Assembly: GCF_019343105.1 (NCBI RefSeq)
Contig: NZ_CP073764.1
Location: 1,054,001-1,118,000, forward strand
Length of the DNA: 64,000 nucleotides
Reading direction: 5' to 3'
Origin: Methylovirgula sp. HY1
Lineage (GTDB): Bacteria > Pseudomonadota > Alphaproteobacteria > Rhizobiales > Beijerinckiaceae
Made by a program: the position numbers and the translations under genes. Shown here one piece after another: positions 43,518-52,613 of the stretch (positions are counted from its first letter, which is position 1; every line of letters begins with the position of its first letter). Below the pieces are notes generated by a model. The model was given only the letters and a program-made list of their open reading frames with translations. It searched no databases and was not told the origin of the DNA.

Positions 43518-43991
43518 TCAGAAGGCCGCGTGTGCCCTGGCCACGGCCGCTTGCATCCGCGCCTCGATCTCGTCGGCCATGGCTTCGAGCTGATCCTGTT
43601 GAATTGGCCGCGCCGCGATATGGCCACCAGGAGATTGAACACGGCCGGTGATGACATGATGCCCGTCATCCATGAAAGACAGCGCCTGCGCGACATTCGG
43701 CAGGATCTCATGGGCCGGAATGTCGGCACCTTCCGCATCGAAGGATGCATAAAATTCCGGATCAATTACCTCGGACCAGACACCCGTATCCGTGGCATAG
43801 GTTGACCCCGTCAAACCGCGCCGCTCAGCGCCGGTGCGGCTCGGAAGCGCGGCGGCAATCCTGCGCTGCAGCTCCTGGCGCAGGACCGTCTGAACGTCCA
43901 TCAGCGCGGCACGTACCGCATCGTCGAGATTACCGAGTGCTTGATCGGCGGCGGAATCGTCAAAGATGACAGCCAGCGACGCGGACGGCAT
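43518..43991 (-). CDS. HK97 gp10-like head-tail joining protein
   Basis: A 157-residue protein. The helical N-terminus (NLDDAVRAALMDVQTVLRQE), a conserved segment after it (DTGVWSEVIDPEFYASFDAE) and the C-terminal helix (EAMADEIEARMQAAVARAHA) are consistent with the HK97 gp10 family of tail/neck proteins. Position supports this. Confidence 0.75.
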   Translation of the reverse strand: MPSASLAVIFDDSAADQALGNLDDAVRAALMDVQTVLRQELQRRIAAALPSRTGAERRGLTGSTYATDTGVWSEVIDPEFYASFDAEGADIPAHEILPNVAQALSFMDDGHHVITGRVQSPGGHIAARPIQQDQLEAMADEIEARMQAAVARAHAAF

Positions 43992-44018
43992 TTGGAACAG
44001 CTTTCGTTGACGTCATGT

Positions 44019-44426
44019 TTATGGCACGCCCGCGGCGGTCAGTTCGATCGCTCCGGCCATGGCGCGCTTATCCGGATCGACCTTGACGACGTTCAGCCGC
44101 TCACCGGTTGTCACTAAAGTGATGCGGTCGTTTTTGGCGAGAGGCAGCGGAAAGCGGCGCTCGGCAAGATCCGTCGCCATTACGATGATCGTCCGGTCGC
44201 CTTGGCTAATACCGCCTGGCGCGCCGGCGCCATAGCCGGTGCGGGATGCGGCGGCGCCGTCAGGCGTGTAATTTTGCACCAGGGCCGTAACCTCGGCAAA
44301 AAAGCTCACTGTGGCCGGTGACATGCCGGAGATGCGTTCGACCGTGATCCGAATGCCGCGTTTAGCGAAGGCGCGGCGATGGCCCGCTTCGGCGCTCGGG
44401 TCAATGCGGCGCGGACAGAAAGTCAC
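44019..44426 (-). CDS. Head-tail connector/closure-type protein
   Basis: A 135-residue protein starting at a GTG (44426) that overlaps the upstream stop (GTGA). It has AGHRRAFAKRGIRITVERIS, AEVTALVQNYTPDGAAASRT and FPLPLAKNDRITLVTTGERL, the pattern of short head closure or connector proteins. An internal ATG at 44321 is possible but would omit the first conserved part. Confidence 0.6.
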   Translation of the reverse strand: MTFCPRRIDPSAEAGHRRAFAKRGIRITVERISGMSPATVSFFAEVTALVQNYTPDGAAASRTGYGAGAPGGISQGDRTIIVMATDLAERRFPLPLAKNDRITLVTTGERLNVVKVDPDKRAMAGAIELTAAGVP

Positions 44427-44848
44427 CGCGCGACGCCGGTGAGGTTCAGGAGCGAATTCTGATAGGCGCCAGTCGTCACGACAACAGCCTGAACACGATC
44501 GCCAAGGACGCCGTCGACACACGTGCCCGCAGCGAGAGTCCCCTGCGTCGGCGTTAACGGCGTCGTCTGCGGCACAAGGCCCGAGAGATTGACGATCTGC
44601 GTCGATGAGGCATTTGTAAATTGGACAGCCGCGATGTCGATCCAGCTCTGGCCTTGATCGAGACTCGTCTGCACATAGGCGGTGACGGTGCCAGAGCCAC
44701 TGCCAAATTTAAACGCAAATTGCAGCGTCAGTGCCGTGATTCCGGCGAGATCGCATCCGGACGTCGGATCGCTCGTCGCCGTGGCGGGAGCGCCGATCTG
44801 AAACGCACCGCCGTTTTGGGTGAATTGAAGGGCGCCGGGATTGTCCAT
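44423..44848 (-). CDS. Phage virion-type protein, beta-rich
   Basis: A 141-residue Thr/Gly/Gln-rich protein (NPGALQFTQNGGAFQIGAPA, TVTAYVQTSLDQGQSWIDIA). The start MDNPGALQF (44848) is chosen because a longer frame overlaps the upstream gene. The composition suggests a decoration or tail-completion protein. No family is recognised. Confidence 0.6.
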   Translation of the reverse strand: MDNPGALQFTQNGGAFQIGAPATATSDPTSGCDLAGITALTLQFAFKFGSGSGTVTAYVQTSLDQGQSWIDIAAVQFTNASSTQIVNLSGLVPQTTPLTPTQGTLAAGTCVDGVLGDRVQAVVVTTGAYQNSLLNLTGVAR

Positions 44849-44867
44849 ATTTATGTCGCCTATCGGC

Positions 44868-45332
44868 TCACGGGTAGGACCAAGAAATGCCCTTCGGGAA
44901 ATAGCGAAGGCGATGTTTTGAAAAGATCGCGATCCCGGTCTTATTCGGTAAATACCATGAAACGGTATTTGGGACAGCAACATGCCACCCCATAGCGTTA
45001 GTACAGTCCACCAGGATTTCGCGGTCCGCGTCGTCGAAGTGGCCCCACCCACCTTGTTTATTATAGGTGTAGGGATGTGTGACAATGACCGCAGCCAGCC
45101 TCGGCGTCTTGGCGGATGGCATTAACAACTCAATATGATCGAAGATGCGACGGTTGCTCTGAATAATTTTTTGTATGGATTTTGAAAGGTGACCGCCGAG
45201 ACGTGGGTGATTTGCTTCTGCAAAATCGTCTCTAACAGCCACAGAGCAATAATAAGCTTGCAGAAGAAGGTCGCGATCTCCGTCGGACAGTTTTGATGCG
45301 GCAGAAATTCTCAGAATTTCGTCGATATTCAT
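44868..45332 (-). CDS. Hypothetical protein inserted in the connector genes
   Basis: A 154-residue protein unlike its neighbours. It begins with helical MNIDEILRISAASKLSDGD, and a second part is rich in Trp and His (NKQGGWGHFDDADREILVDC, PKGISWSYP). It has lower GC and more Lys/Ile codons than the flanking genes. No virion family is recognised. It could be a moron, that is, a cargo gene inserted in the head operon. Confidence 0.6.
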   Translation of the reverse strand: MNIDEILRISAASKLSDGDRDLLLQAYYCSVAVRDDFAEANHPRLGGHLSKSIQKIIQSNRRIFDHIELLMPSAKTPRLAAVIVTHPYTYNKQGGWGHFDDADREILVDCTNAMGWHVAVPNTVSWYLPNKTGIAIFSKHRLRYFPKGISWSYP

Positions 45333-45410
45333 GGCTTAATTCTCCTGGACAGACAGGAGGACAAAGCGCCAGCAACTCCGGCCAATTTCAAGAACTAAAA
45401 ATTGCCCATC

Positions 45411-46430
45411 TCACGCGATCACCGGGACTCGGTAGCGTTGAAGTTTGTCGGCGACATAATTGGGTAAGTCGCCCGGACCTCCGGGCCCGGTTCCGTACCA
45501 ACGGTCAGCCGTATAGACGCCTTCGATATTTTCCGACTTGAGCATCGGATCTATATCACGGGCAAACCAGCGCGCCTTGACGAGCTGAATCGCGGCATCC
45601 TGGACGTCGCCTGGAATGTTGTCGAAGCCGGCGCTATACTGCACCAGGATCGGGCACGAAGGCCATGATCGTGCCGTGCCGCGCAGCGCATGCAGCCGCA
45701 CGAGCTCAGACACGTCGCTCTTACTTAGAAAATCCGTCCCTTCGATCAGAGGCTTTATACTGATCCCGCGCTCCGCCACGAAGAGATAGTTCGGCAAAGG
45801 CGCCCCGGTGACAATGCCCGCGGCAGACAAGTCGAAAGAAGTGCCTATCGGCAGCGGTTGCGGATTTTGCAGAGTCTCGACATTCGGCCCCGTCGCCAGA
45901 TAGCAGTTCCATCCCGTCGCAAGATTTTGAGGATCCTGCGCCGGCGCCGCGACGCTCAAAATCTGGTCTGCCGCGACCGCAAGGTTGCTTTCAAGCGACG
46001 CGGCTGTCTCGCCTTGCGCCGTCATATAGGTGACGCGGCCATAATAACGCGCCGCCGCCAACGTGCCTCCAGGACCGGAGGAAAGGCTGGGCGCCGGCGG
46101 CGGCGCAACGCCGGCCGGCGATGGTACATTCGCGAGCGGCCAGCGGGCGAGCTGAAGCGGCAAAAGATCAGAGGCAAGCTTGCGCGGTATGGAATCGCGA
46201 AACGGCCAGATCTCGTCCTGGTAGAATTGCACCGCAAACATGCGGTTGCAATAAGTGGCAATTGTCTCGGAGCAGAGTGTGATCTGCTTTTTAAGCCAGC
46301 GATCGTCGGCGCGGCTTTCAAGTTTCAACTCATCTTTGATGTCGACAAGCGCACAAAGGTCTTGCGCCGCGCCACCGGAAAAAGGCGGCACGCATGCGAC
46401 GAGAAGAGTCGTAATGACGTTCGGCGTCAT
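45411..46430 (-). CDS. Head-tail adaptor (gp6-like) with a long insertion
   Basis: A 339-residue protein. The N-terminus (DLCALVDIKDELKLESRADD, KKQITLCSETIATYCNRMF) and C-terminus (GDVQDAAIQLVKARWFARDI) match the helical phage connector type (HK97 gp6, DUF3168-adjacent). About 160 residues between (APPPAPSLSSGPGGTLAAAR and a fibronectin-like YYGRVTYMTAQGETAASLES) are an insertion, making it much longer than typical (about 100-200). The insert may project as an exterior domain. Confidence 0.75.
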   Translation of the reverse strand: MTPNVITTLLVACVPPFSGGAAQDLCALVDIKDELKLESRADDRWLKKQITLCSETIATYCNRMFAVQFYQDEIWPFRDSIPRKLASDLLPLQLARWPLANVPSPAGVAPPPAPSLSSGPGGTLAAARYYGRVTYMTAQGETAASLESNLAVAADQILSVAAPAQDPQNLATGWNCYLATGPNVETLQNPQPLPIGTSFDLSAAGIVTGAPLPNYLFVAERGISIKPLIEGTDFLSKSDVSELVRLHALRGTARSWPSCPILVQYSAGFDNIPGDVQDAAIQLVKARWFARDIDPMLKSENIEGVYTADRWYGTGPGGPGDLPNYVADKLQRYRVPVIA

Positions 46431-46447
46431 GTTTCGTGGCCTATCGC

Positions 46448-47476
46448 TTAGCGGTGGGCCAATGCCACGTAAGGCGCGCGATTTGTTCCGTCCGACGCAG
46501 TCAGTTGCGCCGAGACCAACGGTTTACCGTCGACACGCCAGGTGATGCGGAAGACCGCCTGATCGTTGATAAACATCACATGCGCGCTCATCGCCGACGC
46601 CATGGGCTTGGCGGCGACGCCATACCAGAGCGGGTCGAGGAGCAGGATGTCGCCGGGCGTGCCGCAGATCGGCAATACGTCGGTCTCGATCGCCGGGCGC
46701 CCTTGGATGCGCGGCACGTCGTCAGGATGCTGGCACCCCGACGGCGGATAGACCGGATAGGGCATATTTGCGTCGGCCTGCGCCATGGCGCTTTCCGACA
46801 GCGCCCAGATTGCCCGTTTGCGCGACGCGGACGGCAGCGCGCTCCACATCGACGTGATATTGGCATAGGAAATCGTGCCGGCGGTCTGGCTGCCCGTCGC
46901 CGCCACGGTGATCAGCGCGGGCGAATTCAGAACCGAGAGCGGTTTGCCGGTGCCGGTACCCGCACTCGAAAGAGTGTATTGTTCCAGCTTGTAGCGCAAT
47001 TCGTCGGCGAAGGCCGTCTCGAGAAAAGCGCCGAGATTTTCAGTGTCGGCAAGCAGCTCGTTGGTCACCGGCACCATGCCGATGAGTTTCGGTGCATCAT
47101 ATTCGGTCTGCTTGAAGTGCGGCCAAGAGTCGCCCGGCGCAACGCCTTCGTTCTCATAATCAGCCGTGACGCCGCCCCAGCGATAGCCGTTGGCGCGGCT
47201 CGTCTCGTCAACGCCAGGCACCTTATAGGCGTTGGTCCCTTCCGGGATATTGAACTTCTGAAAATAGGGCAGCACCGAATTGCGGTCGGCATAGATCGTC
47301 GTCAAGATATTGGGGGCGAAAGCTTCCGGCACAAGAAAACCACCGGCGGTCGCAACGGTTTCGCCGGCGCCGCTCGGGGCGCGGAAGAGGCGCTCGTCAG
47401 GCCGTCCGCCGCGGGCCGACGCGACCATGGTCAAAGCCCATTCGCCAAGATGGTTGAACTTCGGGTCTTGCGGCAT
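46448..47476 (-). CDS. HK97-fold capsid protein paralogue (short form)
   Basis: A 342-residue protein with the HK97 capsid fold: GGFLVPEAFAPNILTTIYAD, KVPGVDETSRANGYRWGGVT and the C-terminal FRITWRVDGKPLVSAQLTAS. It shares PGVDETSR, RWGGV, FRIT-RVDGKP and the closing V-A-L-A motifs with the gene at 48152. It lacks the N-terminal coiled-coil delta domain. It may form a minor capsomer or be the mature major protein; this is unresolved. Confidence 0.85.
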   Translation of the reverse strand: MPQDPKFNHLGEWALTMVASARGGRPDERLFRAPSGAGETVATAGGFLVPEAFAPNILTTIYADRNSVLPYFQKFNIPEGTNAYKVPGVDETSRANGYRWGGVTADYENEGVAPGDSWPHFKQTEYDAPKLIGMVPVTNELLADTENLGAFLETAFADELRYKLEQYTLSSAGTGTGKPLSVLNSPALITVAATGSQTAGTISYANITSMWSALPSASRKRAIWALSESAMAQADANMPYPVYPPSGCQHPDDVPRIQGRPAIETDVLPICGTPGDILLLDPLWYGVAAKPMASAMSAHVMFINDQAVFRITWRVDGKPLVSAQLTASDGTNRAPYVALAHR

Positions 47477-47546
47477 GAAACGCCTTTCGCGACATCGGGA
47501 GAAGCACCGCGGAAAAAACCGCGGCGCTGAGGTCATGCGTCAAAAA

Positions 47547-48038
47547 TCAATTATTGAAGGTGCTCGGCATTGACGCGCCGAGCGCCTTGATCTGGGCGAG
47601 ATAGACGAGCTCGGCGCGGGTGACGTTCGCGGCATTCGACGCGCCCGTCTCGACTGCGATGCAATCGAAGCCGTTCACCATGTCGAGTGCCGCTTCCGGC
47701 AGGATCTCGAAGACGATGAGCTTGTCGGCAAGCGTCACATCGGTCGTAAACGACGCGGCTGCGGCCTGGGCAACCAGAGCATCCACGGTTGATGCGGTAT
47801 TGGCGAGCCAGATCGGCACCGCGTTCAGCGCCTTGCTGCCGCCGCCAGAGACGTTTTGCGCCTGCAACAGCGAGACGGTCACAGTATCGGCATAGCCCTG
47901 GTTGACCTCGACCAGGAGATAGGCCTTGACCGCATTGGAGAGATTGGCGTAGCGGCTGGTGCGGCCCGCCGCGTCGGCGGCAGCCGGCAACATGATGGAG
48001 GGAGGCAGTTCGGCGGGAAGAGAAAATTGGACGCCCAT
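47547..48038 (-). CDS. Capsid decoration-type protein
   Basis: A 163-residue protein (ELPPSIMLPAAADAAGRTSR, AYLLVEVNQGYADTVTVSLL, LVYLAQIKALGASMPSTF). It lies between the two capsid genes. The size and position suit a decoration or head-stabilising protein. Family not recognised with certainty. Confidence 0.65.
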   Translation of the reverse strand: MGVQFSLPAELPPSIMLPAAADAAGRTSRYANLSNAVKAYLLVEVNQGYADTVTVSLLQAQNVSGGGSKALNAVPIWLANTASTVDALVAQAAAASFTTDVTLADKLIVFEILPEAALDMVNGFDCIAVETGASNAANVTRAELVYLAQIKALGASMPSTFNN

Positions 48039-48151
48039 GGGGGTCTCCTGAATTTGAATTCGTTAGCGGCCGGCGCATGCGATCCGCAACGCCAAGCATA
48101 TGATCGATGAATGGACGCTCCAGCGTATGTTGGAGCGCCTGGGCGCGAGCG

Positions 48152-49612
48152 TTAGCGGGTCGCGAGCGCGACGAAGGGCGAATGCGTATTGGCACCCTTG
48201 AACGGCGTGATCGGAAGTGTCCACATAGGCTTGCCGTCGACCCTATAGGTGATCCGGAACACCATCTGGTCGGTCAGGAAAGCGACATGCATCGACGTTG
48301 CGGCCTGAACGCCACCTTTGTCGATCAATGTATATTGTGACAGGTCGAGCAGCGTGATGTCGCCGGCTGTCCCGAGCGTGTTGGCATATTCGATCGGCAG
48401 CACCGGGCGGCTATAGAGCTTGCCAAAAGGCAGTTCGCTCATGCCGCCAGGTGGCATATAGACGAGCGTGCCACCGACGCCCCCGGACGAGCCAACCGGC
48501 TGGTTGAGATTGAGCAGCGCCGGCTCGACATCCTGGTTGATAAACCAGACGGCATTCTTGCGCGAACGTGCCCAGCAGCGCGCCCACATGTTGTCAATAT
48601 CGGTTTTGAGCACCGTCGCTGTGGCGGTCGATGTTGCTTGGGTAATGAGCGCGGCCGAATTCATGACTCCGAGCGGCTGTCCCGCGCCGAGCCCTTCGAA
48701 GATCGCGTCTTCCGTCATGAACATGATTTCTTCGGAAAATGCCTGTGACGCAATCGCGGTGAGTGCGGTCTGGTCCTGCAGCAGCTCGTCGGTCGTATAC
48801 ATGACCGAGAAGAGCTTATGCAGGTTCCAATCAAGCATACGCATCTTCGGCTTCGTTGCCGTCGGGGCAGTCCCCTCTCCGAGCCAATAGGACTGGACAC
48901 CGCCCCACCGGCTGCCGGTCTGGCGGCTCGTCTCATCGACGCCGGGGATTTTCATACTGTTCGACTTATCGCTGATCGGCACTTTATTGACGCGCGAAAT
49001 CACGTCACCCATGTCGTGTGCGATCATAAAGATGGCGGCTGCAAAATCGGATTGCACCAAAAAACCGCCGCCCGTCGGATCTACTTCGGAGGCGCCCGTC
49101 GGTGCGCGGTTGAAGGCGTCACGCTCGAACACCAGCCGCGGGTCAACATTTTGATTCCGCGACATCGCCTGATTATAGATGGCTACGAGCTGTTCGCCGA
49201 AGCTGCGGAAATGTTTCTCACGATCGATCACCGTCATGCCGATCTCGCGACGCGCTCGACTCAAAGCACGCTCAAATCGACGTCCGGCTTCGCGACCTTG
49301 CGTGGAATAGGCATCCAGCGGCGAGCTCGCGCGTAAGAGGCCGCGCGCCATCGCGAGGTCGACGACATTATCGGCGACATCCTCAATGCCCCCCGAAAGA
49401 GCCGCGCGATCGTAGGCCTCATTTCCGGAACCCAAGGGCTGCGCGGCGCGCGCAGCCCGTTCCTGAGCTTTCTCGGCGCGAGTGATATCGCCTTCGAGCT
49501 TGACGATCTCAGCTTCCTTCGCCTCATATTTTCTGGCGTCGGCGATGATATCTTCGTTATTCAGTTCGTCGACCGCGCGCTGATAGGCCTCGCGGAGCTG
49601 TTTTAATGCCAT
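48152..49612 (-). CDS. HK97-fold major capsid protein with N-terminal scaffold domain
   Basis: A 486-residue protein. The N-terminal 130 or so residues are coiled coil (ELNNEDIIADARKYEAKEAE, GDITRAEKAQERAARAAQPL), the delta/scaffold domain cleaved by the prohead protease. The HK97 fold follows (GGGFLVQSDFAAAIFMIAHD, MKIPGVDETSRQTGSRWGGV, FRITYRVDGKPMWTLPITPF). It follows the protease gene directly, as in HK97. It is the more complete of two paralogues. Confidence 0.92.
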   Translation of the reverse strand: MALKQLREAYQRAVDELNNEDIIADARKYEAKEAEIVKLEGDITRAEKAQERAARAAQPLGSGNEAYDRAALSGGIEDVADNVVDLAMARGLLRASSPLDAYSTQGREAGRRFERALSRARREIGMTVIDREKHFRSFGEQLVAIYNQAMSRNQNVDPRLVFERDAFNRAPTGASEVDPTGGGFLVQSDFAAAIFMIAHDMGDVISRVNKVPISDKSNSMKIPGVDETSRQTGSRWGGVQSYWLGEGTAPTATKPKMRMLDWNLHKLFSVMYTTDELLQDQTALTAIASQAFSEEIMFMTEDAIFEGLGAGQPLGVMNSAALITQATSTATATVLKTDIDNMWARCWARSRKNAVWFINQDVEPALLNLNQPVGSSGGVGGTLVYMPPGGMSELPFGKLYSRPVLPIEYANTLGTAGDITLLDLSQYTLIDKGGVQAATSMHVAFLTDQMVFRITYRVDGKPMWTLPITPFKGANTHSPFVALATR

Positions 49613-49690
49613 GATGGCTTCTCCTGGTTAAAAATGCGCGAAGCGCGGCGGCCGCGGCGTGAAAATCCAATGCCGAGGAATTGGGAAAAT

Positions 49691-51265
49691 TCAGGATTTA
49701 GGTATGAGCGCGGCGCGCAGCCGTTTCGCCCTGGCGCGGCGCGCACGGCGCGCACGTTCCTCTGCGGCATCATCACCGGTGTCTTCCGGAGATTCTGGAC
49801 TGGGACCTGAACCCTTGCATGTGTCGATATAGGAACGGATCAGGCTGCGCGTCTGCTCGGCGTGATCGCAGACCGTCTCGGCCGCATCGGCGGCAGCGGC
49901 GCGGCCTGGATCCCTTGCGTCGGCATCCGCGTTCGCGTTTGCGTCCGCACTGGCGCGCGCGAGCCGGGCCGTGCGCCGCGCGTGATCGTGAATTGATTCC
50001 AGAGCCTTTGAATCGCTCTTCGACAGGCGGCGTCCGGAGCGTGTCAAGGCCGCTTGGGGATGGCCTAAGCCGCGCCCTGCTTCGATTACTTCGACGATAG
50101 TGTCATCGTCGCCATCGTCCAGTTGCAGCGAGCCAAAGGAAGCGATGAGCTCGCCGACCTCTTCCTCGGCCATGTCGGTCAGGGCTTTGCCGACAATTTT
50201 GATCGATGCCAAGAGGTTTGCTGGCGCCGTACTCGCCGTATCGTTTTCGGCCGTTTCCTCTGAGTCCACAGACTGTTTGATCCAGCCGAGTTGAGCGAGG
50301 AGATAGGACAAGTTCGAGACCTCGTAGAGCCCGCGCTTCGTCACAACGCCCTTTGGAAGCTCGCGCTCGACACTCTTCGTCATCTTGTCCTCGTAATGGG
50401 TGATCACCGCGCGCGCATCGTCCTGGACATCGTCCGGGATGTCGGTATTCGATAGACGTGAAGCGGCCGCGTGCAAGCCCGACGCGACCGCCGTCATGCG
50501 ACCGTCGACCATCTTGGCAAAAGGCAGTTTATAGGAACCTTTGAGTTCCGGCGCCGAAGCATCGTAGGCGAGGAACGCTTTTTTTGCCTTTCCGGAATCC
50601 GGCTTATTGGTATCAAAGCCACAGGCATCAAACACGCTCTTCGCCGCCGCAGGGCCATCCCAATCGGAGTCCTCGTCGAGCGGTAAGGTACGTGATGCCG
50701 CGCATTTCCAGTCAGGTTCTTTTACAGCTCTGATATTCACCGGCATCTGGAATCCTCGCGCTATGGTCCAATCGCCGCCCAGCGACCGCGCGACGGCAAG
50801 TGCCGAAAGATCGGCGGGCAGCGGGACGCCGGAAATCTCAATCAGGCGCACGCGCTTGAAATCGATCGCACCCGGCGCCCGATCAGGGCCCGTCGCATAA
50901 GACCAATCGACCGGCTCCCACGAGACGCTAGCACCGCGCAGGAAGCCGCCGCGATAAAGCTCATAGATCGTCGTGGCAAAATCGTAATCGGCGAATTGCA
51001 CAGAGCCGCGCAGAAAACCGTTCTGCTCAACGACAACCGGGACCTTTCCGACCGGCGGCTTCGTCGCGTCATGTGCCCAGAGAAACACCGGGTTGGCGCG
51101 AAAATCGGCGAGACCGTCATAACCGCGAGTCTGCCATGCGCCAGGCAGAATGCGATGCCCGTCAAGCGCCACATTCGGCGACGCGAAGACAAACGAAATG
51201 GCGCGCGTTGTCTCGTCAACCTCGGCGTCGGCAAGTGCCAGGCGTTGGAAGGTTTTGAGCGACAT
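49691..51265 (-). CDS. Prohead protease (HK97 type) with a long C-terminal extension
   Basis: A 524-residue protein (MSLKTFQRLALADAEV start). The protease core occupies about residues 10 to 180 (AISFVFASPNVALDGHRILP, NPVFLWAHDATKPPVGKVPV, the likely catalytic Ser in GGFLRGASVSWEPVDW). The remaining part contains an extra domain (DSDWDGPAAAKSVFDACGF) and a long acidic, then Arg-rich tail, so it is more than twice the usual length. An in-frame TTG at 51313 overlaps the portal stop and would add 16 residues. Confidence 0.85.
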   Translation of the reverse strand: MSLKTFQRLALADAEVDETTRAISFVFASPNVALDGHRILPGAWQTRGYDGLADFRANPVFLWAHDATKPPVGKVPVVVEQNGFLRGSVQFADYDFATTIYELYRGGFLRGASVSWEPVDWSYATGPDRAPGAIDFKRVRLIEISGVPLPADLSALAVARSLGGDWTIARGFQMPVNIRAVKEPDWKCAASRTLPLDEDSDWDGPAAAKSVFDACGFDTNKPDSGKAKKAFLAYDASAPELKGSYKLPFAKMVDGRMTAVASGLHAAASRLSNTDIPDDVQDDARAVITHYEDKMTKSVERELPKGVVTKRGLYEVSNLSYLLAQLGWIKQSVDSEETAENDTASTAPANLLASIKIVGKALTDMAEEEVGELIASFGSLQLDDGDDDTIVEVIEAGRGLGHPQAALTRSGRRLSKSDSKALESIHDHARRTARLARASADANANADADARDPGRAAAADAAETVCDHAEQTRSLIRSYIDTCKGSGPSPESPEDTGDDAAEERARRARRARAKRLRAALIPKS

Positions 51266-51309
51266 AACTGGCTCGGGTGCGAGAGTTTTGGACGATGCGG
51301 TACTGCGGT

Positions 51310-52593
51310 TCAAGGCTCGCCCTCATCCAGATTTGGCGAGCCTTCCGGGCGCCCCCCGCCGTCCGGCAGGACGCCCGAGGCTTGAGAGCCGGCATAAGAG
51401 ACGTTGACTGGCATCCATAGCTTGTCGCCGTTCGGCAGCGGATTACGGCCGTCATCGACGCGGGCTTCGTTTGGCGTCAGATAGCCGCCAGCGATGCCCT
51501 TCGAATAAGAGGTGTAGCGCGTGCCTTGATCGGCGCGCGTCAGGATCGAATAATCCCAATCCAGAAACATCCCCATTTCGGCGATGTCGAATGTGAGATC
51601 TAATTTCTCCGTGAGCCGCTGCGTATGGCCCGTGAGTGTAAAATTCATATATTCGCTGGCTTGCTGGGCGACGGCGCCCTGGGCACTCCGTCCGGCGATC
51701 GCCCCCAGCATATGCGGCGGAATCCGATAGACGCGGGCCAGGTCCTCGAGCTGAAATTTGCGGCCGTTGATAAAATCCATATCAGTCGCGGAAAGGCCCA
51801 TCTGCTGATATTTGAGGCCTTGCTCCAACACTGCGATGCGGCCGGTATTCGCGAGGCCGGAATGGATGTTGCGCCAATCGATCGAGATACGCTCCGCTGC
51901 CGGCTTCGTCAGCGCCTTGTCGGTTGTCAGTACGCCAGACGGCCGTGAATCGGCACCGAGCCAGCGCGCTTGTTGCTGCTCTTGTGCCAACGACAGACCG
52001 ATTGCGTCCTTATGCAAAACAATTCTAGATGAGCCCATCAGACCGTTGATCGAGAGGCCGCGTAGGTGCAGCACATCCTCGGCCGGGATCAAATAGGGTT
52101 GCCCACGAAGTTCCGCCATCTCGTGGAGCCCGAGAGGCGTGACGATATAAAACAACTCGCCGGTTGGCGCTTCCCAAAGAGCAACGCGGTCAGAATTGAC
52201 CGGGATGAGTTTATAAGGACGTCCTCCCCGGGTCCGGCAAATCACTGCATAAGCGTTCTCACGCAGCAGCAATTGCACCATCAGCATCTGTCGAAATTCA
52301 AATCCAGTCTGCCAATCATTCGGCTTGCGCAACAACGCGGCGAGCCAGTGATTGGCGACGAGATCGCGGCCACCGTCTGCGCGGGGCCGAAAAAGCAATG
52401 GCTTAAATTTTGCCACGTCCTCCGAAATCATCATGATACAAGCATAAAACGTCGTCGCGGATAGCGCCGTCGTTTGGTTGATTATAAGGCCAGAGGCGGA
52501 CTGCGACGCAAATTGCGCGCCCGACCAAAGCGTCTCATCCTCAGACGTGTCGCTACCGCGCGCGACGCGCCAGAGACGCGACCAGAAGCCCAT
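51310..52593 (-). CDS. Portal protein (HK97 type)
   Basis: A 427-residue portal. Recognised segments are SGLIINQTTALSATTFYACI, LLRKPNDWQTGFEFRQMLMV, LIPVNSDRVALWEAPTGELF and the basic-rich KFQLEDLARVYRIPPHMLGA. It forms the dodecameric ring for DNA packaging. It lies between terminase and protease as expected, with an ATG start at 52593. Confidence 0.94.
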   Translation of the reverse strand: MGFWSRLWRVARGSDTSEDETLWSGAQFASQSASGLIINQTTALSATTFYACIMMISEDVAKFKPLLFRPRADGGRDLVANHWLAALLRKPNDWQTGFEFRQMLMVQLLLRENAYAVICRTRGGRPYKLIPVNSDRVALWEAPTGELFYIVTPLGLHEMAELRGQPYLIPAEDVLHLRGLSINGLMGSSRIVLHKDAIGLSLAQEQQQARWLGADSRPSGVLTTDKALTKPAAERISIDWRNIHSGLANTGRIAVLEQGLKYQQMGLSATDMDFINGRKFQLEDLARVYRIPPHMLGAIAGRSAQGAVAQQASEYMNFTLTGHTQRLTEKLDLTFDIAEMGMFLDWDYSILTRADQGTRYTSYSKGIAGGYLTPNEARVDDGRNPLPNGDKLWMPVNVSYAGSQASGVLPDGGGRPEGSPNLDEGEP

Positions 52594-52613
52594 GATCTAC
52601 CCTCCGTGGAGCC

